DNA of 64,000 nt from Planctomycetaceae bacterium (GCA_947474065.1 CANJHD010000001.1:44029-108028); one strand, 5' to 3'. Positions 35,927-46,942 are shown, counted from the first letter of the stretch. Program-made: numbers and translations. The notes: generated by a model from the sequence alone, not told the origin.

Positions 35927-37096
35927 TCACTTCTTCATGCCGGTTGCGGGGTCAAATTCAGGCTTGAGTTTGCCATTCTTAGGGTCGAACTTGTCGAGCT
36001 GCTGCATGTAGGCGATCACTGCATCAATGGCCTTGTCGTTCAACTGGCCCTTGAAGGACGGCATCACATTGCCGTAGGTGGGCACCACATACTTGCCGGG
36101 AATGAGGACCGAAGTGCGGACATAGTCCTCCCACGTTCCGTACTCCTTGCCCTCGCCAACGAATGGATACGCCTTCACGCGTTCAACAATGCCCTTCCAC
36201 GATGGCCCAATTCCGAGAGCGCCGTCAATCGAGTGGCACTGCTGGCAGCGCGCGTAAATCTTCGGACCAGCCTTGAAGTACAGCTCTTCTTCCGGGATCT
36301 TGTCCATCCACTGGCTCTGGTCGATCATCCACTGCGCAAAGGAAGCTTCGTCCAGAACATAGACGTAACGATTCATCTTGGAGTGACCGGTGCCGCAGTA
36401 TTCAGCGCACGAAAGGCGATGAGCCTGAGCAGGGTCTTCCATACCAGTGACCGTCTTTGCGTTCGGATCGCGTGGACTCTTACCGGGCTGACCAGTCGGG
36501 AAATCGCACTGGAACCACGCGTACGTGTAACGACCCGGAACGATATCGCGCTTGACGCGGAAATCTGGGATGTAGAGCGCGTGAAGTACGTCACTTGAAC
36601 GGAGCACCAATCGGACCGGACGACCCGCGGGCACGTAAAGATCATCGCTGATCGCGCCGTTTGGATATTGGAAACTCCAGGCCCACTTCTGCGCTGTCAC
36701 CTTAATGTCAAACGCATTCTTAGGAGCGGTATAGATGTCGAGGTAGCTACGGAAACCAACCACAAAGATGCCGATCACAATGATCGTTGGAATCACCGAC
36801 CAAGTGATCTCAAGTGGCGTGTTGTGGTGTGGGTAATCGGTGCGGAATTTGTCACCGGTGCGGTGGCGATACTTAATGACAAACCACACCATCAAGCCGA
36901 TCACCAGCGCAAAGGACACGTAGCAAATCCAATTGATGACGTCGAGCGTGTAGTCAACGCCCTGCGAAATGGTGGACGCGCCAATGGGCATCCAGAAGGT
37001 CGGGGCGGTCGGCGCAGCGGTGCTGGTCTGCGCATATGCCGCGAGCGCGGAAACCTGCGAGGCTGCGTGAGCGAGGATCTGATGGGTCATGGACAT
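35927..37096 (-). CDS. ctaC: Cytochrome c oxidase subunit II fused to cytochrome c
   Basis: A 389-residue subunit. Two membrane helices (about 50-75 and 92-115) are followed by the CuA domain. CuA ligands are in [10 protein letters not shown] and [13 protein letters not shown] (H, C, E, C, H, M set). Residues about 280-385 are a cytochrome c domain with one heme motif CQQCH and a later Met (GNVMPSF). The fusion lets electrons enter from a soluble or ACIII-bound cytochrome directly, as in caa3-type enzymes. The first Met gives MSMTHQ; a second Met two residues on is possible. Confidence 0.95.
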   Translation of the reverse strand: MSMTHQILAHAASQVSALAAYAQTSTAAPTAPTFWMPIGASTISQGVDYTLDVINWICYVSFALVIGLMVWFVIKYRHRTGDKFRTDYPHHNTPLEITWSVIPTIIVIGIFVVGFRSYLDIYTAPKNAFDIKVTAQKWAWSFQYPNGAISDDLYVPAGRPVRLVLRSSDVLHALYIPDFRVKRDIVPGRYTYAWFQCDFPTGQPGKSPRDPNAKTVTGMEDPAQAHRLSCAEYCGTGHSKMNRYVYVLDEASFAQWMIDQSQWMDKIPEEELYFKAGPKIYARCQQCHSIDGALGIGPSWKGIVERVKAYPFVGEGKEYGTWEDYVRTSVLIPGKYVVPTYGNVMPSFKGQLNDKAIDAVIAYMQQLDKFDPKNGKLKPEFDPATGMKK

Positions 37097-37134
37097 AGTG
37101 TTCGTCTCTATCGGGAATTCGTGTGTAACGCGCG

Positions 37135-38016
37135 TTAGTGGTGCGCGACTCCAGGTTGTGCGTTACTCGGCGGCGCCAAGCGGCGCGCGTGTGCCTCTTG
37201 CCACCAGAACCAGCCCAGTCCGCCGCCAAGCAAGAGCAGCGTTAGCGCGCCGCCAATCTGCATGACGCGCATGGCGAGCACTACATAGCCGCCCGCCTGG
37301 GCGTCGTAAATGTGGCACCAAAGAATAATGCGGTCGAGGGTCGTTCCAATCTTGCCTTGCGACGCTTCCAAGAGTGCCATGCGCACCGTGTTCGACTCAT
37401 ACTTCACGCCGTACAAGACGCGACTCAGGCGCCCGTCCGGAGTGATGATGAAGACTGCAGCAGCGTGCGAGAACTCGCCGTTCGGCTGAATTCGGTATTC
37501 AAATCCAACAGACTCAGTGAGTGCATGGATCGACGGCTCTTCACCAGTAAGGAAGTGCCATCCAGAAGCGGTCTGCGCGCGGCCATACTCAGCCACGTAG
37601 CCAGCCTTCTTGCCAGCGGCCAACTCTGGACCTTCCTTCGGATTCACAGACAACGAAATGATGTCGTACTGCTGACCGACGGTCCAGTCCATGTCCTGAA
37701 TGCCGCGCAACAATGCATTCATCACCAAACTGCAGAGCATGGGGCACTTCATGTACCCAATCTGCAATATGGCTGGGCGATCCTTGGGCAGCACGTCGCG
37801 GAGGTGCACTAGGTTGCCACGATCGTCGCGGAATGTCGCGTCGAGCGGGAGCTGGGAATCCAACTTATCAATGATTGTGACGCCAGCAAGTTCCGGTATC
37901 GCATCCACCGTTGGCGCCGGCTCTTGATAGCCACCGCCGACCGACACCTGTGCGGCGATCGACGCGGTAGCGGCGAGTGCACTGAGTGTGGCGAGGATGA
38001 ATCGAGTGGGCGTCAT
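37135..38016 (-). CDS. sco1: SCO1/SenC/PrrC family copper chaperone
   Basis: A 293-residue protein with an N-terminal signal peptide (about 1-22), a thioredoxin-like domain with the copper-binding CPMLC (about 100-104, C-x-x-x-C) and the conserved His of FSHAAAVFIITPDGR. It delivers copper to the CuA site of subunit II and maintains thiol state in the periplasm. A membrane helix near residues 245-268 follows, then a short charged tail; this C-terminal anchor is less usual than an N-terminal one. It is encoded just upstream of coxB. Confidence 0.92.
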   Translation of the reverse strand: MTPTRFILATLSALAATASIAAQVSVGGGYQEPAPTVDAIPELAGVTIIDKLDSQLPLDATFRDDRGNLVHLRDVLPKDRPAILQIGYMKCPMLCSLVMNALLRGIQDMDWTVGQQYDIISLSVNPKEGPELAAGKKAGYVAEYGRAQTASGWHFLTGEEPSIHALTESVGFEYRIQPNGEFSHAAAVFIITPDGRLSRVLYGVKYESNTVRMALLEASQGKIGTTLDRIILWCHIYDAQAGGYVVLAMRVMQIGGALTLLLLGGGLGWFWWQEAHARRLAPPSNAQPGVAHH

Positions 38017-38036
38017 CTGTTAACAATAGGCAACGA

Positions 38037-38492
38037 TTACTTGTGAGCGGGGGCAACAGCTGCGGGAGTAGCGGCGGAGTTGGTGACTGGAACAGTAGGA
38101 GCCGGGGCAGATGCTGCAGAAGGCTGCTTCGCAGAAGCCGAAGGCAAAGTAAGTGCCGGATTCTGAGCAACCATCTTGATGGCCTGCTCTACCGGAATAC
38201 GCTCCCTGGTAACGGGCTTCCCGACAACATCGACCGAATAACTGCCCGATGATCGGAGCAATTCCTTCTGCTTCATCGTCAAAGTTTCGAGCGCGATGTA
38301 TTGCGGCTCGATGACCTTGATGTCGACCTCGGTCTGCTCAGTCTGGAAGTACATCACGCTGAGGGCGATGACCGTGGCGGAAAAGATGATCACGCTGATC
38401 AGCGAGACCAACCACGTCTTCCCCGCTTCCGGATCGTCCCAAAGGACGCCGGCGGATGTTTCAAATTCGTTGTTCTGCGTTACGGTGGACAT
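38037..38492 (-). CDS. Small membrane protein of the ACIII-oxidase operon
   Basis: A 151-residue protein with one membrane helix (about 28-50, VSLISVIIFSATVIALSVMY). A 50-residue soluble part follows (DIKVIEPQYIALETLTMKQK and SYSVDVVGKPVTRERIPVEQ), then an Ala/Pro/Ser tail. The RERIPVEQAIKMVA segment resembles one found near cytochrome oxidase genes in other planctomycetes by recollection only. Function unknown. Its position between actF and sco1, in the same operon, suggests a subunit or assembly factor. Confidence 0.7.
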   Translation of the reverse strand: MSTVTQNNEFETSAGVLWDDPEAGKTWLVSLISVIIFSATVIALSVMYFQTEQTEVDIKVIEPQYIALETLTMKQKELLRSSGSYSVDVVGKPVTRERIPVEQAIKMVAQNPALTLPSASAKQPSAASAPAPTVPVTNSAATPAAVAPAHK

Positions 38493-38512
38493 GGGTGTAT
38501 TCCGTCAGGTGA

Positions 38513-39814
38513 TCACATGTTCTGGAAAGCAAGGCTCTCGCCGAGCGAAGGATCTCGAGATGCAAGCAGTGATTTCCCCTTGAGCGAACGCATCGTCATG
38601 GAAATCACCAGGCACAACATGCCGAGCGCAAGTCCAAGGAGCGTCGGGTCCAAGAGGTGCGGCGAATCGCTTGCGTGCGCCGCGGCGAATTCTGAGTAAC
38701 GGGAAAAGTCTCCAACGTCATGGGGGACATGCGGCATGATCAGATAGACCAAGTCAATGAACGCAAAGACCAGCATCCACACGCAGCCGATGGCGAGTGT
38801 CGTTGGCCAACGCTTGGGCCAGCGCGAAATGAGCAGCACGAAGGGGATAAGGAAGTGGCCAAAGAGCAATGCCCAACTGAGCCAGAGCCAACCGCCCACT
38901 TGTCGTGAGAGGTACCACGCGGTTTCCTCGGGCAGATTTCCGTACCAGATCAGCATGAACTGGCTGAAGGCGATGTACGCCCAGAAGACCATGCCGAAAG
39001 CAAAGAGCAACTTGCCAAGATCCTGGTAATGCTCGGGAGTGATGATGCCCTTCAACTTACCGTCGCGCTGCAGGCGCAAGCACAGGAGTGCCATGCTGCT
39101 GTAGCCGCAGGTGGCGCACACCGCAAAGAAGTACACGCCGAACATGGTACTGAACCATGCTGGTGACAGACTCATCATCCAGTCAACTGCGGCGAAGGTG
39201 ATCGAGAAACCAAAGAGGATCATCGCTGGTCCCGACCACTTGCGGTTCGCGGAGGAAATCGCTGGATCGCCAGTCCTGTCTTGCCGCAAACTTGACGTCC
39301 ACAGATAGTGGGCAATGCCACCCCACACCACGAAGTACATCGCAGCTCGAATGAAGAAGAACTGCTGATTCAGGAACCCGGCCTTGTTCTTGACAAGTGC
39401 TGCGTCGGCAGGAGAGACCTTGGCCATCTCCGCAAGATCAGCCCATGGGAAGAGCTCAAAGAGTCGACCCGTCCAGCCCATCCATGCGATCGGCAGGAAG
39501 AGAATCCACATCCAGCGCAAGTTCTGCATCAGCGCTTCTGCCGGACGGCGAACCACGACGCTCCAACCAGCGCGGGTGAGGTGCTGGATGATGACGAAGA
39601 ACATTGATCCAAGACAAATAGCGAGGGCAAACATCATTGCCACCACATAAGCGCGTGCAAAGTGCTCGGTGTCGCCGGACCGGAAGCCGGTCCATGCGCC
39701 AATGCCGATCAGCAACACAGCGGCGAGGCCAAAGTTGCGTGCGTGCGCACCCAAGCCGGATCCGGTCAAGTTGCCGGCAGAGAGGTCGGGGGTGTTCGAG
39801 TGGTCGTGGGCCAT
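38513..39814 (-). CDS. actF: Alternative complex III subunit ActF
   Basis: A 433-residue integral membrane protein; start at 39812-39814 gives MAHDHSN. About ten helices match the ActC/ActF PsrC-like family, with LFAFGMVFWAYIAFSQFMLI and SWALLFGHFLIPFVLLIS among the helices. ActF pairs with ActC in the membrane part of ACIII, which oxidises quinol. The N-terminus is polar and His-rich. The gene follows actE by 29 bases and is 20 bases before the small membrane protein gene. Confidence 0.9.
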   Translation of the reverse strand: MAHDHSNTPDLSAGNLTGSGLGAHARNFGLAAVLLIGIGAWTGFRSGDTEHFARAYVVAMMFALAICLGSMFFVIIQHLTRAGWSVVVRRPAEALMQNLRWMWILFLPIAWMGWTGRLFELFPWADLAEMAKVSPADAALVKNKAGFLNQQFFFIRAAMYFVVWGGIAHYLWTSSLRQDRTGDPAISSANRKWSGPAMILFGFSITFAAVDWMMSLSPAWFSTMFGVYFFAVCATCGYSSMALLCLRLQRDGKLKGIITPEHYQDLGKLLFAFGMVFWAYIAFSQFMLIWYGNLPEETAWYLSRQVGGWLWLSWALLFGHFLIPFVLLISRWPKRWPTTLAIGCVWMLVFAFIDLVYLIMPHVPHDVGDFSRYSEFAAAHASDSPHLLDPTLLGLALGMLCLVISMTMRSLKGKSLLASRDPSLGESLAFQNM

Positions 39815-39843
39815 GTCTTTGATTCTTTCCAGTGATTCCGTAT

Positions 39844-40518
39844 TCAGTTGGATGCTCCGGCGACCTTCGCGCCGGCGGATCCCGCGTCCTGGCTGAACTG
39901 CAACGCCTTCACATATGCAACGATCGCCCAACGATCAGGAACGCTGATCTGTGAGCCGTAGCCAGCCATGTTGCGAATGCCGTGGGTGGCAGTATTGAAA
40001 ATCTGTCCCATTGGCTGATTGCGCGTTGTTTCGTCGTGCAAACTCTTGGCGGCTACCCACTGCGTGCCGTTGACTGGCCCGTTGGCATTGGAAACAAGCT
40101 CCAGTGCGCGCTGGTTCACAGCACCGTCACCGAAGCCTGCGTAGCCGTGGCAAGCAGAGCAATAGATATTGAAGCGCTGCTGACCGCGGTTGAGCGTTGC
40201 CTCGTTCAGTGCAATCGAAGCTGGCAGCGTGGTTGCCCACTGGCCATCAACAACGCCTTCATAGAGATGCGTGTCCACATACGACTCGCCGCGCGCCACT
40301 GCGCCTTGCACCAGTGGGCGCATGGCACGATGATCAGCGAACAGCGGATTGACCGACTGAGTCTTGTACTTCGGCTGCAGATCCATGTCCCAGAAAATGT
40401 GAATGGGAGCATTCGGGCTTGGTGTCGCACGCATGCGCGCGAAGACCAGCGGCGGGATCAGGGCCAAGCAGCCACCAATCATGAGCACATAGATGATGAT
40501 GCGGGGAATCTTCGGCAT
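39844..40518 (-). CDS. actE: Alternative complex III cytochrome c subunit ActE
   Basis: A 224-residue monoheme cytochrome c anchored by an N-terminal helix (about 7-27). The start at 40516-40518 is chosen because it opens with MPKIPRIIIYVLMIGG. The heme site is CSACH with the family pattern RFNIYCSACHGYAGFGDGAV, and RNMAGYGSQIS supplies the likely axial Met. ActE accepts electrons from ActA/ActB and passes them on to the oxidase or soluble cytochrome. It overlaps no neighbour; the actD stop is two bases upstream. Confidence 0.9.
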   Translation of the reverse strand: MPKIPRIIIYVLMIGGCLALIPPLVFARMRATPSPNAPIHIFWDMDLQPKYKTQSVNPLFADHRAMRPLVQGAVARGESYVDTHLYEGVVDGQWATTLPASIALNEATLNRGQQRFNIYCSACHGYAGFGDGAVNQRALELVSNANGPVNGTQWVAAKSLHDETTRNQPMGQIFNTATHGIRNMAGYGSQISVPDRWAIVAYVKALQFSQDAGSAGAKVAGASN

Positions 40519-40519
40519 G

Positions 40520-41134
40520 TCAGTCCTCCACCACGGCTTCGACGGCGGCGGCGCCGCACGACTTGAGATCTGCCTCGGTCTTACTGCGGTAGAAGCGCGG
40601 ATCACGCGCCTCGATCGAGATGAAGAACCGGTCGTCCGATGCACGACGGAAACGATCGCAGGTGAATAGCGGGTTATGCAGTTTGGGCAATCCGTTCATC
40701 AGGAACATCAGTCCAACGCAACTGAGCGCGGAGAACAGAATGGTGAGTTCAAACATCACCGGCACGAATGCCGGAATGCTGAGCGCGGGCTTGCCACTGA
40801 TCAAGAACGGGTAGCCCGTCACCCACACCAACGCCCAAATGGTGAAGTTGAACGAGTTGGTGAAGAGCTGCAGACCAAGGCCAGTAGTGCAACCAGCCGC
40901 ACCCGCAACAAAGACCAAGACTGGCAAGATGGTGCGCTGAACGCCCATTGCCTTGTCCAATCCGTGCACAGGGAACGGGGTGTGGCAATCCCAGTAGCGG
41001 TAGCCCTTGTCGCGGATCTTCTCTGCCGCGGCAACAATCTGCGCCGGGTTCTCAAACTCCGCAACCAATCCATACAAGCGCGCGGGCGCTGCGGTGGTCG
41101 TTGATGTTCCGGTTTGTGTAGTCAATGTGGTCAC
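40520..41134 (-). CDS. actD: Alternative complex III subunit ActD (DUF3341)
   Basis: A 204-residue membrane protein with a soluble N-terminal domain ([35 protein letters not shown]) and two helices (about 75-95 and 110-132). The match to DUF3341 (ActD) is clear from [17 protein letters not shown]. Its role in ACIII is structural. Its start overlaps the actC stop by four bases (41131-41134), so translational coupling is likely. Confidence 0.92.
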   Translation of the reverse strand: MTTLTTQTGTSTTTAAPARLYGLVAEFENPAQIVAAAEKIRDKGYRYWDCHTPFPVHGLDKAMGVQRTILPVLVFVAGAAGCTTGLGLQLFTNSFNFTIWALVWVTGYPFLISGKPALSIPAFVPVMFELTILFSALSCVGLMFLMNGLPKLHNPLFTCDRFRRASDDRFFISIEARDPRFYRSKTEADLKSCGAAAVEAVVED

Positions 41135-42594
41135 GAGTGTTCTCCGTTAGCGGAGTGCGCAGCGGCGGCGTTCGAGCCAGCGCCGTGTGATTGATGCCAA
41201 CCTTCCCAGTGTGGGTCGGCCTGAGGCATGACGCCCTTCACTTCCGAGATGGCGATCATCGGCAGGAAGCGGCAGAACAGAAGGAACAGCACGCCGAAGA
41301 GGCCGAAGGCCCCGAGCATGGTGCCGATGTCAACCCAAGTGGGAACAAAGCGATCCCAACTGGACGGCAAGAAATCGTTCGCAAGGCTGGTGACGATGAT
41401 CACGAAGCGCTCGAACCACATGCCCACGTTCACAAAGAGGCTCAGGATGAACATCAGCGGAATGCTGGTGCGGACCTTCTTGAACCAGAAGAGCTGCGGA
41501 GTGATGACGTTGCAGCTCACCATGATCCAGTACGCCCATGAGTACTGACCAAACGCGCGGTTCATGAAGGCGAACTTCTCGTAGAGCGCGCCCGAGTACC
41601 AGGCGATGAAGAACTCCATTCCGTAGGCGTAACCAACCATGCATCCGGTCACCAAGATGACCTTGTTCATGTTGTCCAAGTGGCGGAGCGTGATCAGGTT
41701 CTTCAGGCCGAACAATTCACGCGCCGGCACAGCCAAGGTAACCACCATGGCGAAGCCGCTAAAGATGGCGCCGGCAACAAAGTACGGAGGGAAGATGGTG
41801 GTGTGCCAGCCCGGAAGCTGACTGGTTGCAAAGTCAAAGGACACCACGCTGTGCACCGAAAGCACCAGCGGAGTGGAGAGCGCTGCAAGCAAGAGGTATG
41901 CGCGCTCGTAGCGGTGCCAATGACGGTTCGAGCCGCGCCATCCAAGCGAGAAGAGGCCATAGGCCATCTGCTGAACCTTGCCCTTGGCGCGGTCGCGCAT
42001 GGTTGCCAAGTCTGGCACCAGACCGACGTACCAGAAGAGCAGCGAAACCGTGAAGTAGGTGCTCACTGCAAACACATCCCAAAGAAGTGGACTGCGGAAC
42101 TGCGGCCACATGTCCATCTGGTTTGGGATTGGGAAGAGCCAATATGCCAACCAAACGCGACCAACGTGAATGCCCGGAAAGAGTCCGGCGCAGATCACTG
42201 CGAAGATCGTCATCGCTTCAGCGAATCGATTGATGCCCGTGCGCCACTTCTGGCGGAACAGGAACAGAATTGCACTGATCAGCGTTCCTGCATGGCCGAT
42301 ACCAACCCAGAACACGAAGTTGGTGATGTCAAAGGCCCACATCACCGGGTTGTTGAGTCCCCACACGCCAACGCCGGTGAAGATCAGGTAATGAACCACG
42401 AATCCGAGGTTCATGACCAACATCATGCTGATGCCAAACATGATGTACCACGCCATCGGAGGCTTGCGCATCTCGTTGGGGCGGCAGATCGTGTTGGTGA
42501 CTTGATGGAAATCGGTGTGGCCCAGAACAAGCGGGGCGCGCTTGCCCGGGACATCGCCGGTGTTATCGATTTCGTGAGCGTGGATGGTGCTCAT
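41131..42594 (-). CDS. actC: Alternative complex III subunit ActC (NrfD/PsrC-like)
   Basis: A 487-residue integral membrane quinol-oxidising subunit with about ten helices. Segments such as [40 protein letters not shown] and [20 protein letters not shown] match the NrfD/PsrC-type membrane anchor family. It binds menaquinol or ubiquinol in the membrane near the ActB iron-sulfur chain. Start and stop overlap actB and actD by four bases each, giving tight stoichiometry. Confidence 0.95.
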   Translation of the reverse strand: MSTIHAHEIDNTGDVPGKRAPLVLGHTDFHQVTNTICRPNEMRKPPMAWYIMFGISMMLVMNLGFVVHYLIFTGVGVWGLNNPVMWAFDITNFVFWVGIGHAGTLISAILFLFRQKWRTGINRFAEAMTIFAVICAGLFPGIHVGRVWLAYWLFPIPNQMDMWPQFRSPLLWDVFAVSTYFTVSLLFWYVGLVPDLATMRDRAKGKVQQMAYGLFSLGWRGSNRHWHRYERAYLLLAALSTPLVLSVHSVVSFDFATSQLPGWHTTIFPPYFVAGAIFSGFAMVVTLAVPARELFGLKNLITLRHLDNMNKVILVTGCMVGYAYGMEFFIAWYSGALYEKFAFMNRAFGQYSWAYWIMVSCNVITPQLFWFKKVRTSIPLMFILSLFVNVGMWFERFVIIVTSLANDFLPSSWDRFVPTWVDIGTMLGAFGLFGVLFLLFCRFLPMIAISEVKGVMPQADPHWEGWHQSHGAGSNAAAAHSANGEHS

Positions 42595-45500
42595 GCCTTG
42601 CCTCCCTTGGCAGCAGGTGTAGCGATGGCGGCTGGTGCAGCGGCATGAGCATCATGCCCGTGTTCATCACCATGTCCTGAGTGGTCGACGGACGGATTGT
42701 CGACGCGAGCCAAATACTTCAGACGTGGCTTGGTGTTGAGTTCACCAAGCAAGTCGTAACTGCGCTTGGATCGCTGCAACTGCAGGACATCGCTGCCGGC
42801 GACATTCAAGTCACCAAACACGATTGCACCGGTCGGGCACGCCTGCTGACACGCGGTCTGCACCATGCCGTCAGACATGGAATTTGCTGCGCTGCCAGAG
42901 TCAATGCCACCCGCGCGGACCCACTTGTTCTTGGAGGAAATCTTCGCCTGCTGAATGCGCTGCGTGCAGAACGAGCACTTCTCCATGACGCCTCGCATGC
43001 GCACGGTGACCTCAGGGTTGAACTGCATCTTGGTCATGTCAGCCGGACCATCCTTGAGGTAATACTCAGGCTTGGTCATCAGAATGCCACCCACGCGCAC
43101 CGGATCACGGCGGTTGTAATCAAAGAAGTTGAATCGTCGCACCTTGTACGGGCAGTTGTTGCTGCAGTAGCGCGTACCGATGCAGCGGTTGTAGACCATG
43201 TTGTTGACGCCATCCAAGTCATGGACGGTGGCAGCAACCGGGCACACCTGCTCACATGGAGCGTTCTCGCAGTGCACGCACGTCACCGGCTGCACGCGAT
43301 ATGCCTCCGGCTTCGCTGCGGTGCCACCCTTGAAGTAACGGTCGATGCGGATCCAGTGCATCTCGCGACCGCGAGCCACTTGATCCTTGCCAACGATCGG
43401 AATGTTGTTCTCAGCTTGGCACGCCACAACGCACGCACTGCAACCCGTGCACGATGCCAGATCAATGGTCATTGCCCAGCGATACTTGGCGCCGTCGAGA
43501 TTTGATTCCTCCCACATCGAGAGGCGGTGCGCCACGTGGGACGCGTGCTTCGCAAAGTCGGGGTGTTCCTTGTAGTGCTCAAGCGATGCTTCGCGAATGA
43601 GGGTTGGCAGACGCTCTTGAATGGAGTCGAGCGGAACAGATTCGATGGCTGCGTCAGCAGTTCCGTGATCTTGCGTGTGCGCAAACGAATACGCGCTCTG
43701 CGCCTTATCTGCAGTGGCCTTCACACCAGTGGCCAGCCACTGAGCATTCTGAGTGCGGAGCACAGATGATGCGAATCCAGAGCCAGCCGCGATGCCGCCC
43801 GCAGCTTCGCCGCGTCCGTAGCCCACAGCAAGTCCAAGAGTGTCATCAGCCATTCCCGGCACGATCCATGCTGCTGCGCTACCAACAGAAGGCGCGCCAG
43901 TGACTGTGAGCGAAACCATGTCGCCATTCTTTACGCCCAACTTTGCAGCTGTTGCGCCGGACATCAGAAGCGCGTTGTCCCAAGTGATCTTGGTGATGAC
44001 GTCTGGCAGCTCTTGCAGCCAGCCGATGTTCGCGAAGCGACCGTCAAACATCTTGCCGTCAGCGAAGAATGCAAGTTCAAGACCATCAGTTTCCGTGCGC
44101 GCATCGATCCATGCTGCCATTGCCTTCGCAGCGAGCGCAGGCGCGGGCGTTGCCTCGCGGCTTTTGGCGGTGTCAGGGCAAATGCCCGTGTCCAAGTTAG
44201 TGCGGAAGATTCGCTCGAAGTCAGCGCCGGACTTGCCGGAAACCGCCATGTGCGTGCGTCGCACGAGGTCCATGCCTGAGCGCATTTCATCGCCAGAAAG
44301 CGAAGCGCACAGTTCGATGGCGCTTCGTCCACCATCAGCTGGATCAAGGAGTGGGGCAACGAGCGGCTGCGCGAGCGCAATGGTTCCATCAGCGGCGCGT
44401 GTATCGCCCCAACTCTCAAGGAAGTGCGTCATCGGCACGTGCCAGGTGCACCCAGCGGCGCGTGATGTTTCATCAACGCGGTATGCCAAGTGCAACACGT
44501 TCTTCGCTTTGGCCATCGCGGCAGCGAATCCGAGATCAACCGGTGCATCAAAGACCGGATTTGCGCCCATCACCACCAACGTATCGACGGTGCCGGCGTT
44601 CAGAGCAGCAACCACCTTCTGAATTCCAGCGGTGCACATCTGCGCATCTGTGGCGCTGGTGTCAACGGACATTCCGTACGCACCGAGCTTGCCGTTGATT
44701 GCAGCAGCAAGCGCGTGTGTGACGGCGGGTTGGCGCGGGCCAGCAACAACGAGTGCCTTGCGACCAGCCTTCTTCAGATCGGTCACGAGCGCATCAACAA
44801 CTTCTTGATCATGCTCGCCAAGCTTCGGTGCAAACGCGGCCATCTGGCGCGCGCTTTCGACGCCCACTCGGTCAGCAACAGCTGCAGCGAATGCTGCCAC
44901 CTGCGAAGGCCGCATGGCGATGCGTTGGTCGGCGTTCATGCCGGTCAGCGTGAGGAGCCCTTCCACTTGGTAGACGCGACTCATTGTCGCGGCGGCGGGA
45001 TCCTTGGAAACCAAGGCGCCGTTCTCGCGCTTCACGAGGGAGCGACCCGCAGCCCATGCGCGCGCGTTGGCGACGCTGTGCAAATCCTCTTGGAGGAAAT
45101 CGCAATCAAGACTGAGAATCACTTCTGCTTGATCAAACTTGGGGTGCACACGTCGTGACGAACCAAACGCCGCGGCGGTGCCGGCGAGCGATGCGTCGTC
45201 ATTCACTGCGCACCATGATGCCCACGTGGCTTTCGGGAGCGCCTTCAAGAGGCGCGCCTTCATCTCGAGTTGTGTTGGCGAAGATGTGGGCTCTGCAAGC
45301 ACCACGAGTCCGGCGCCGCCGTCCTTCTTCCATTCCGAGCGACGCACATCAATCCAAGCATCGAGTGCACCGGCCGTGGAATCCTTGCCGTCATGCAATG
45401 CAATGCGGCTGCGATCGGTGTCGTAGAGCTCAAGCACGCGCGCCTGAGTCATGGCGTTCGATGGACCAACTTGCGGAACACCACGCTTAGCGAACTCAGC

Positions 45501-45968
45501 TGGATCGATGGCAGCAGCGCCACCAGCGAGTGGCGACGACGGATGCATCGGATTGCCATCAAGCTTGATCGGGCGACCGTCGTAACTGGTGGCCAAGAGA
45601 CCAAAGCCAACGCCGCCAAGTTCAAAGCTTGTTGCGAACGTGACAGGAATTCCAGGAGTGCGGTTTGCGGGACGCGATGCGTACTCAGCGAACTTGGTTT
45701 CCGGCAAGCGTCGGCATCCAGTAGCAGCAAGGCCGGCGAGCGCGAATGACGCGCCCATCACCTTGATGAAGGTGCGTCGATCATCGTCTGATGCCTCACT
45801 GGCGCCAGGCTGGAATTCATTGTGCATATAGGCACGGAATTCCGGCGAATCGGAGAGCTGCTCGATGGAGCGCCAGTAGACCGAGCGGCGCGCAGGACCA
45901 CCTGTCTGCGGCGCTTCGACTGCGGCGTTAGTGGGTTCAGCGGGACCGTGGTTGCAACCGTCATGCAT
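42591..45968 (-). CDS. actB: Alternative complex III subunit ActB
   Basis: A 1125-residue fusion of a molybdopterin-oxidoreductase-like domain (no expected molybdenum site) with a polyferredoxin domain. The N-terminus carries a Tat-type signal ([20 protein letters not shown]) ending in ATGC, which could also be lipidated. The large domain spans about 90-780. The C-terminal part (about 810-1080) has the iron-sulfur clusters: [56 protein letters not shown], and CSFC...CQQACPTGA. It transfers electrons from quinol to ActA/ActE hemes. Confidence 0.95.
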   Translation of the reverse strand: MHDGCNHGPAEPTNAAVEAPQTGGPARRSVYWRSIEQLSDSPEFRAYMHNEFQPGASEASDDDRRTFIKVMGASFALAGLAATGCRRLPETKFAEYASRPANRTPGIPVTFATSFELGGVGFGLLATSYDGRPIKLDGNPMHPSSPLAGGAAAIDPAEFAKRGVPQVGPSNAMTQARVLELYDTDRSRIALHDGKDSTAGALDAWIDVRRSEWKKDGGAGLVVLAEPTSSPTQLEMKARLLKALPKATWASWCAVNDDASLAGTAAAFGSSRRVHPKFDQAEVILSLDCDFLQEDLHSVANARAWAAGRSLVKRENGALVSKDPAAATMSRVYQVEGLLTLTGMNADQRIAMRPSQVAAFAAAVADRVGVESARQMAAFAPKLGEHDQEVVDALVTDLKKAGRKALVVAGPRQPAVTHALAAAINGKLGAYGMSVDTSATDAQMCTAGIQKVVAALNAGTVDTLVVMGANPVFDAPVDLGFAAAMAKAKNVLHLAYRVDETSRAAGCTWHVPMTHFLESWGDTRAADGTIALAQPLVAPLLDPADGGRSAIELCASLSGDEMRSGMDLVRRTHMAVSGKSGADFERIFRTNLDTGICPDTAKSREATPAPALAAKAMAAWIDARTETDGLELAFFADGKMFDGRFANIGWLQELPDVITKITWDNALLMSGATAAKLGVKNGDMVSLTVTGAPSVGSAAAWIVPGMADDTLGLAVGYGRGEAAGGIAAGSGFASSVLRTQNAQWLATGVKATADKAQSAYSFAHTQDHGTADAAIESVPLDSIQERLPTLIREASLEHYKEHPDFAKHASHVAHRLSMWEESNLDGAKYRWAMTIDLASCTGCSACVVACQAENNIPIVGKDQVARGREMHWIRIDRYFKGGTAAKPEAYRVQPVTCVHCENAPCEQVCPVAATVHDLDGVNNMVYNRCIGTRYCSNNCPYKVRRFNFFDYNRRDPVRVGGILMTKPEYYLKDGPADMTKMQFNPEVTVRMRGVMEKCSFCTQRIQQAKISSKNKWVRAGGIDSGSAANSMSDGMVQTACQQACPTGAIVFGDLNVAGSDVLQLQRSKRSYDLLGELNTKPRLKYLARVDNPSVDHSGHGDEHGHDAHAAAPAAIATPAAKGGKA

Positions 45969-46010
45969 GTGTTCTGTTCCCTGTGTGGGGGTCGTCCGTC
46001 GCCGTTCGCG

Positions 46011-46661
46011 TCAGCGGTGGCAGGTCGAGCAGTAATCGTTGGGATGAATATCGTTTTTCTTGATCAACTCAAGGCGTTGATCCTTGGTCCAAGAGTCGGT
46101 TGGCTTCCAAATTGCGAAGACTTCCTCGGGCGGACGCACATGATCAATCGGGTTGCGGTGGCACTCCAAGCACCAACCCATCGCGAGCGGCTGCGCGCGA
46201 TGCACCACTTCCATCTGATCAACGCGACCGTGGCACTCCACGCAACTCACTCCGCGCGTGACATGCGCCGCATGGTTGAAATAAGCGTAATCGCCGAGCT
46301 TGTGGACCTTAATCCATTCGATCGGCATACCAGTCTCGTAGCTCTCGCGCACCTTCACCAAGCGCGGGCTGTCCTTGTGAATCTGCGTGTGGCAATTCAT
46401 GCACGTCTGCGTCGGCGGTACCGCTGCATGCGATGCGTTCTCCACAGTGTTGTGGCAGTACCGGCAATCAAGTCCAAGCTTGCCAACGTGCAGCGCGTGG
46501 CTGTACGGCACTGGTTGCTCAGGTTGATATTGGCCGTCGAGCGTCTTCGGACTAAATCCGTAGGCGACGAGTAGTGAGACATAGAGCGGTGCGATGGCGC
46601 CAACAATCAAGACAAACGGAAGCAGCGCGTTCGACCAGCGGGGAAACAGGAATCGGCTCAT
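46011..46661 (-). CDS. actA: Alternative complex III multiheme cytochrome ActA
   Basis: A 216-residue protein with an N-terminal membrane helix (about 12-34) and five CxxCH heme sites: CRYCH, CMNCH, CVECH, CLECH and CSTCH. The pentaheme arrangement is that of ActA, which connects the ActB iron-sulfur clusters to cytochrome c. First gene of the 14.7-kb operon. The region from 46662 upstream holds the palindrome at 46719-46742, a likely control site. Confidence 0.95.
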   Translation of the reverse strand: MSRFLFPRWSNALLPFVLIVGAIAPLYVSLLVAYGFSPKTLDGQYQPEQPVPYSHALHVGKLGLDCRYCHNTVENASHAAVPPTQTCMNCHTQIHKDSPRLVKVRESYETGMPIEWIKVHKLGDYAYFNHAAHVTRGVSCVECHGRVDQMEVVHRAQPLAMGWCLECHRNPIDHVRPPEEVFAIWKPTDSWTKDQRLELIKKNDIHPNDYCSTCHR

Positions 46662-46718
46662 CTATTTGAGATCCGTGACGGGGGTCCTGGCAGGCGTCAC
46701 ACGGGGTAACGCCAATGA

Positions 46719-46742
46719 ACATTGTGCTTTTTTTCACAATGT
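46719..46742. promoter_or_regulatory. CRP/FNR-like palindrome upstream of actA
   Basis: ACATTGTG (46719-46726) and CACAATGT (46735-46742) form a perfect inverted repeat with an eight-base spacer. On the minus strand the core reads TGTGA-N6-GCACA, nine of ten positions of the CRP consensus TGTGA-N6-TCACA. It ends 58 bases before the actA start, a suitable position for an activator or repressor of the respiratory operon. A CRP/FNR-family regulator controlling ACIII is the inference; no regulator gene is adjacent. A hairpin function is the alternative, since its loop is T-rich. Confidence 0.55.
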
Positions 46743-46903
46743 CTAATCCCCTATGGTAAGGCAGCGCCCTTCAAGTGGTCAAGAAAGGCATTCGCACGTG
46801 GTGCTACCCTTGCGGGCGTTGCGGAAACTGGCGTTCAATGGCGGATGACCCGTCCTTGATTCACGATAAATAAATGCTTGAAACGATGTTATTATTGGAC
46901 ACT

Positions 46904-46942
46904 ATGGCAAAGCCGCACGTATTCCGCCTGAACTTCAAATAG
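46904..46942 (+). other. Possible 12-residue leader peptide before tatD
   Basis: ATG 46904 opens MAKPHVFRLNFK followed by TAG at 46940-46942, three bases before the tatD GTG. The codons look coding-like, and the spacing would allow terminated ribosomes to reinitiate at GTG. No strong ribosome binding site is present. Not recognised as a known attenuator. Confidence 0.2.
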
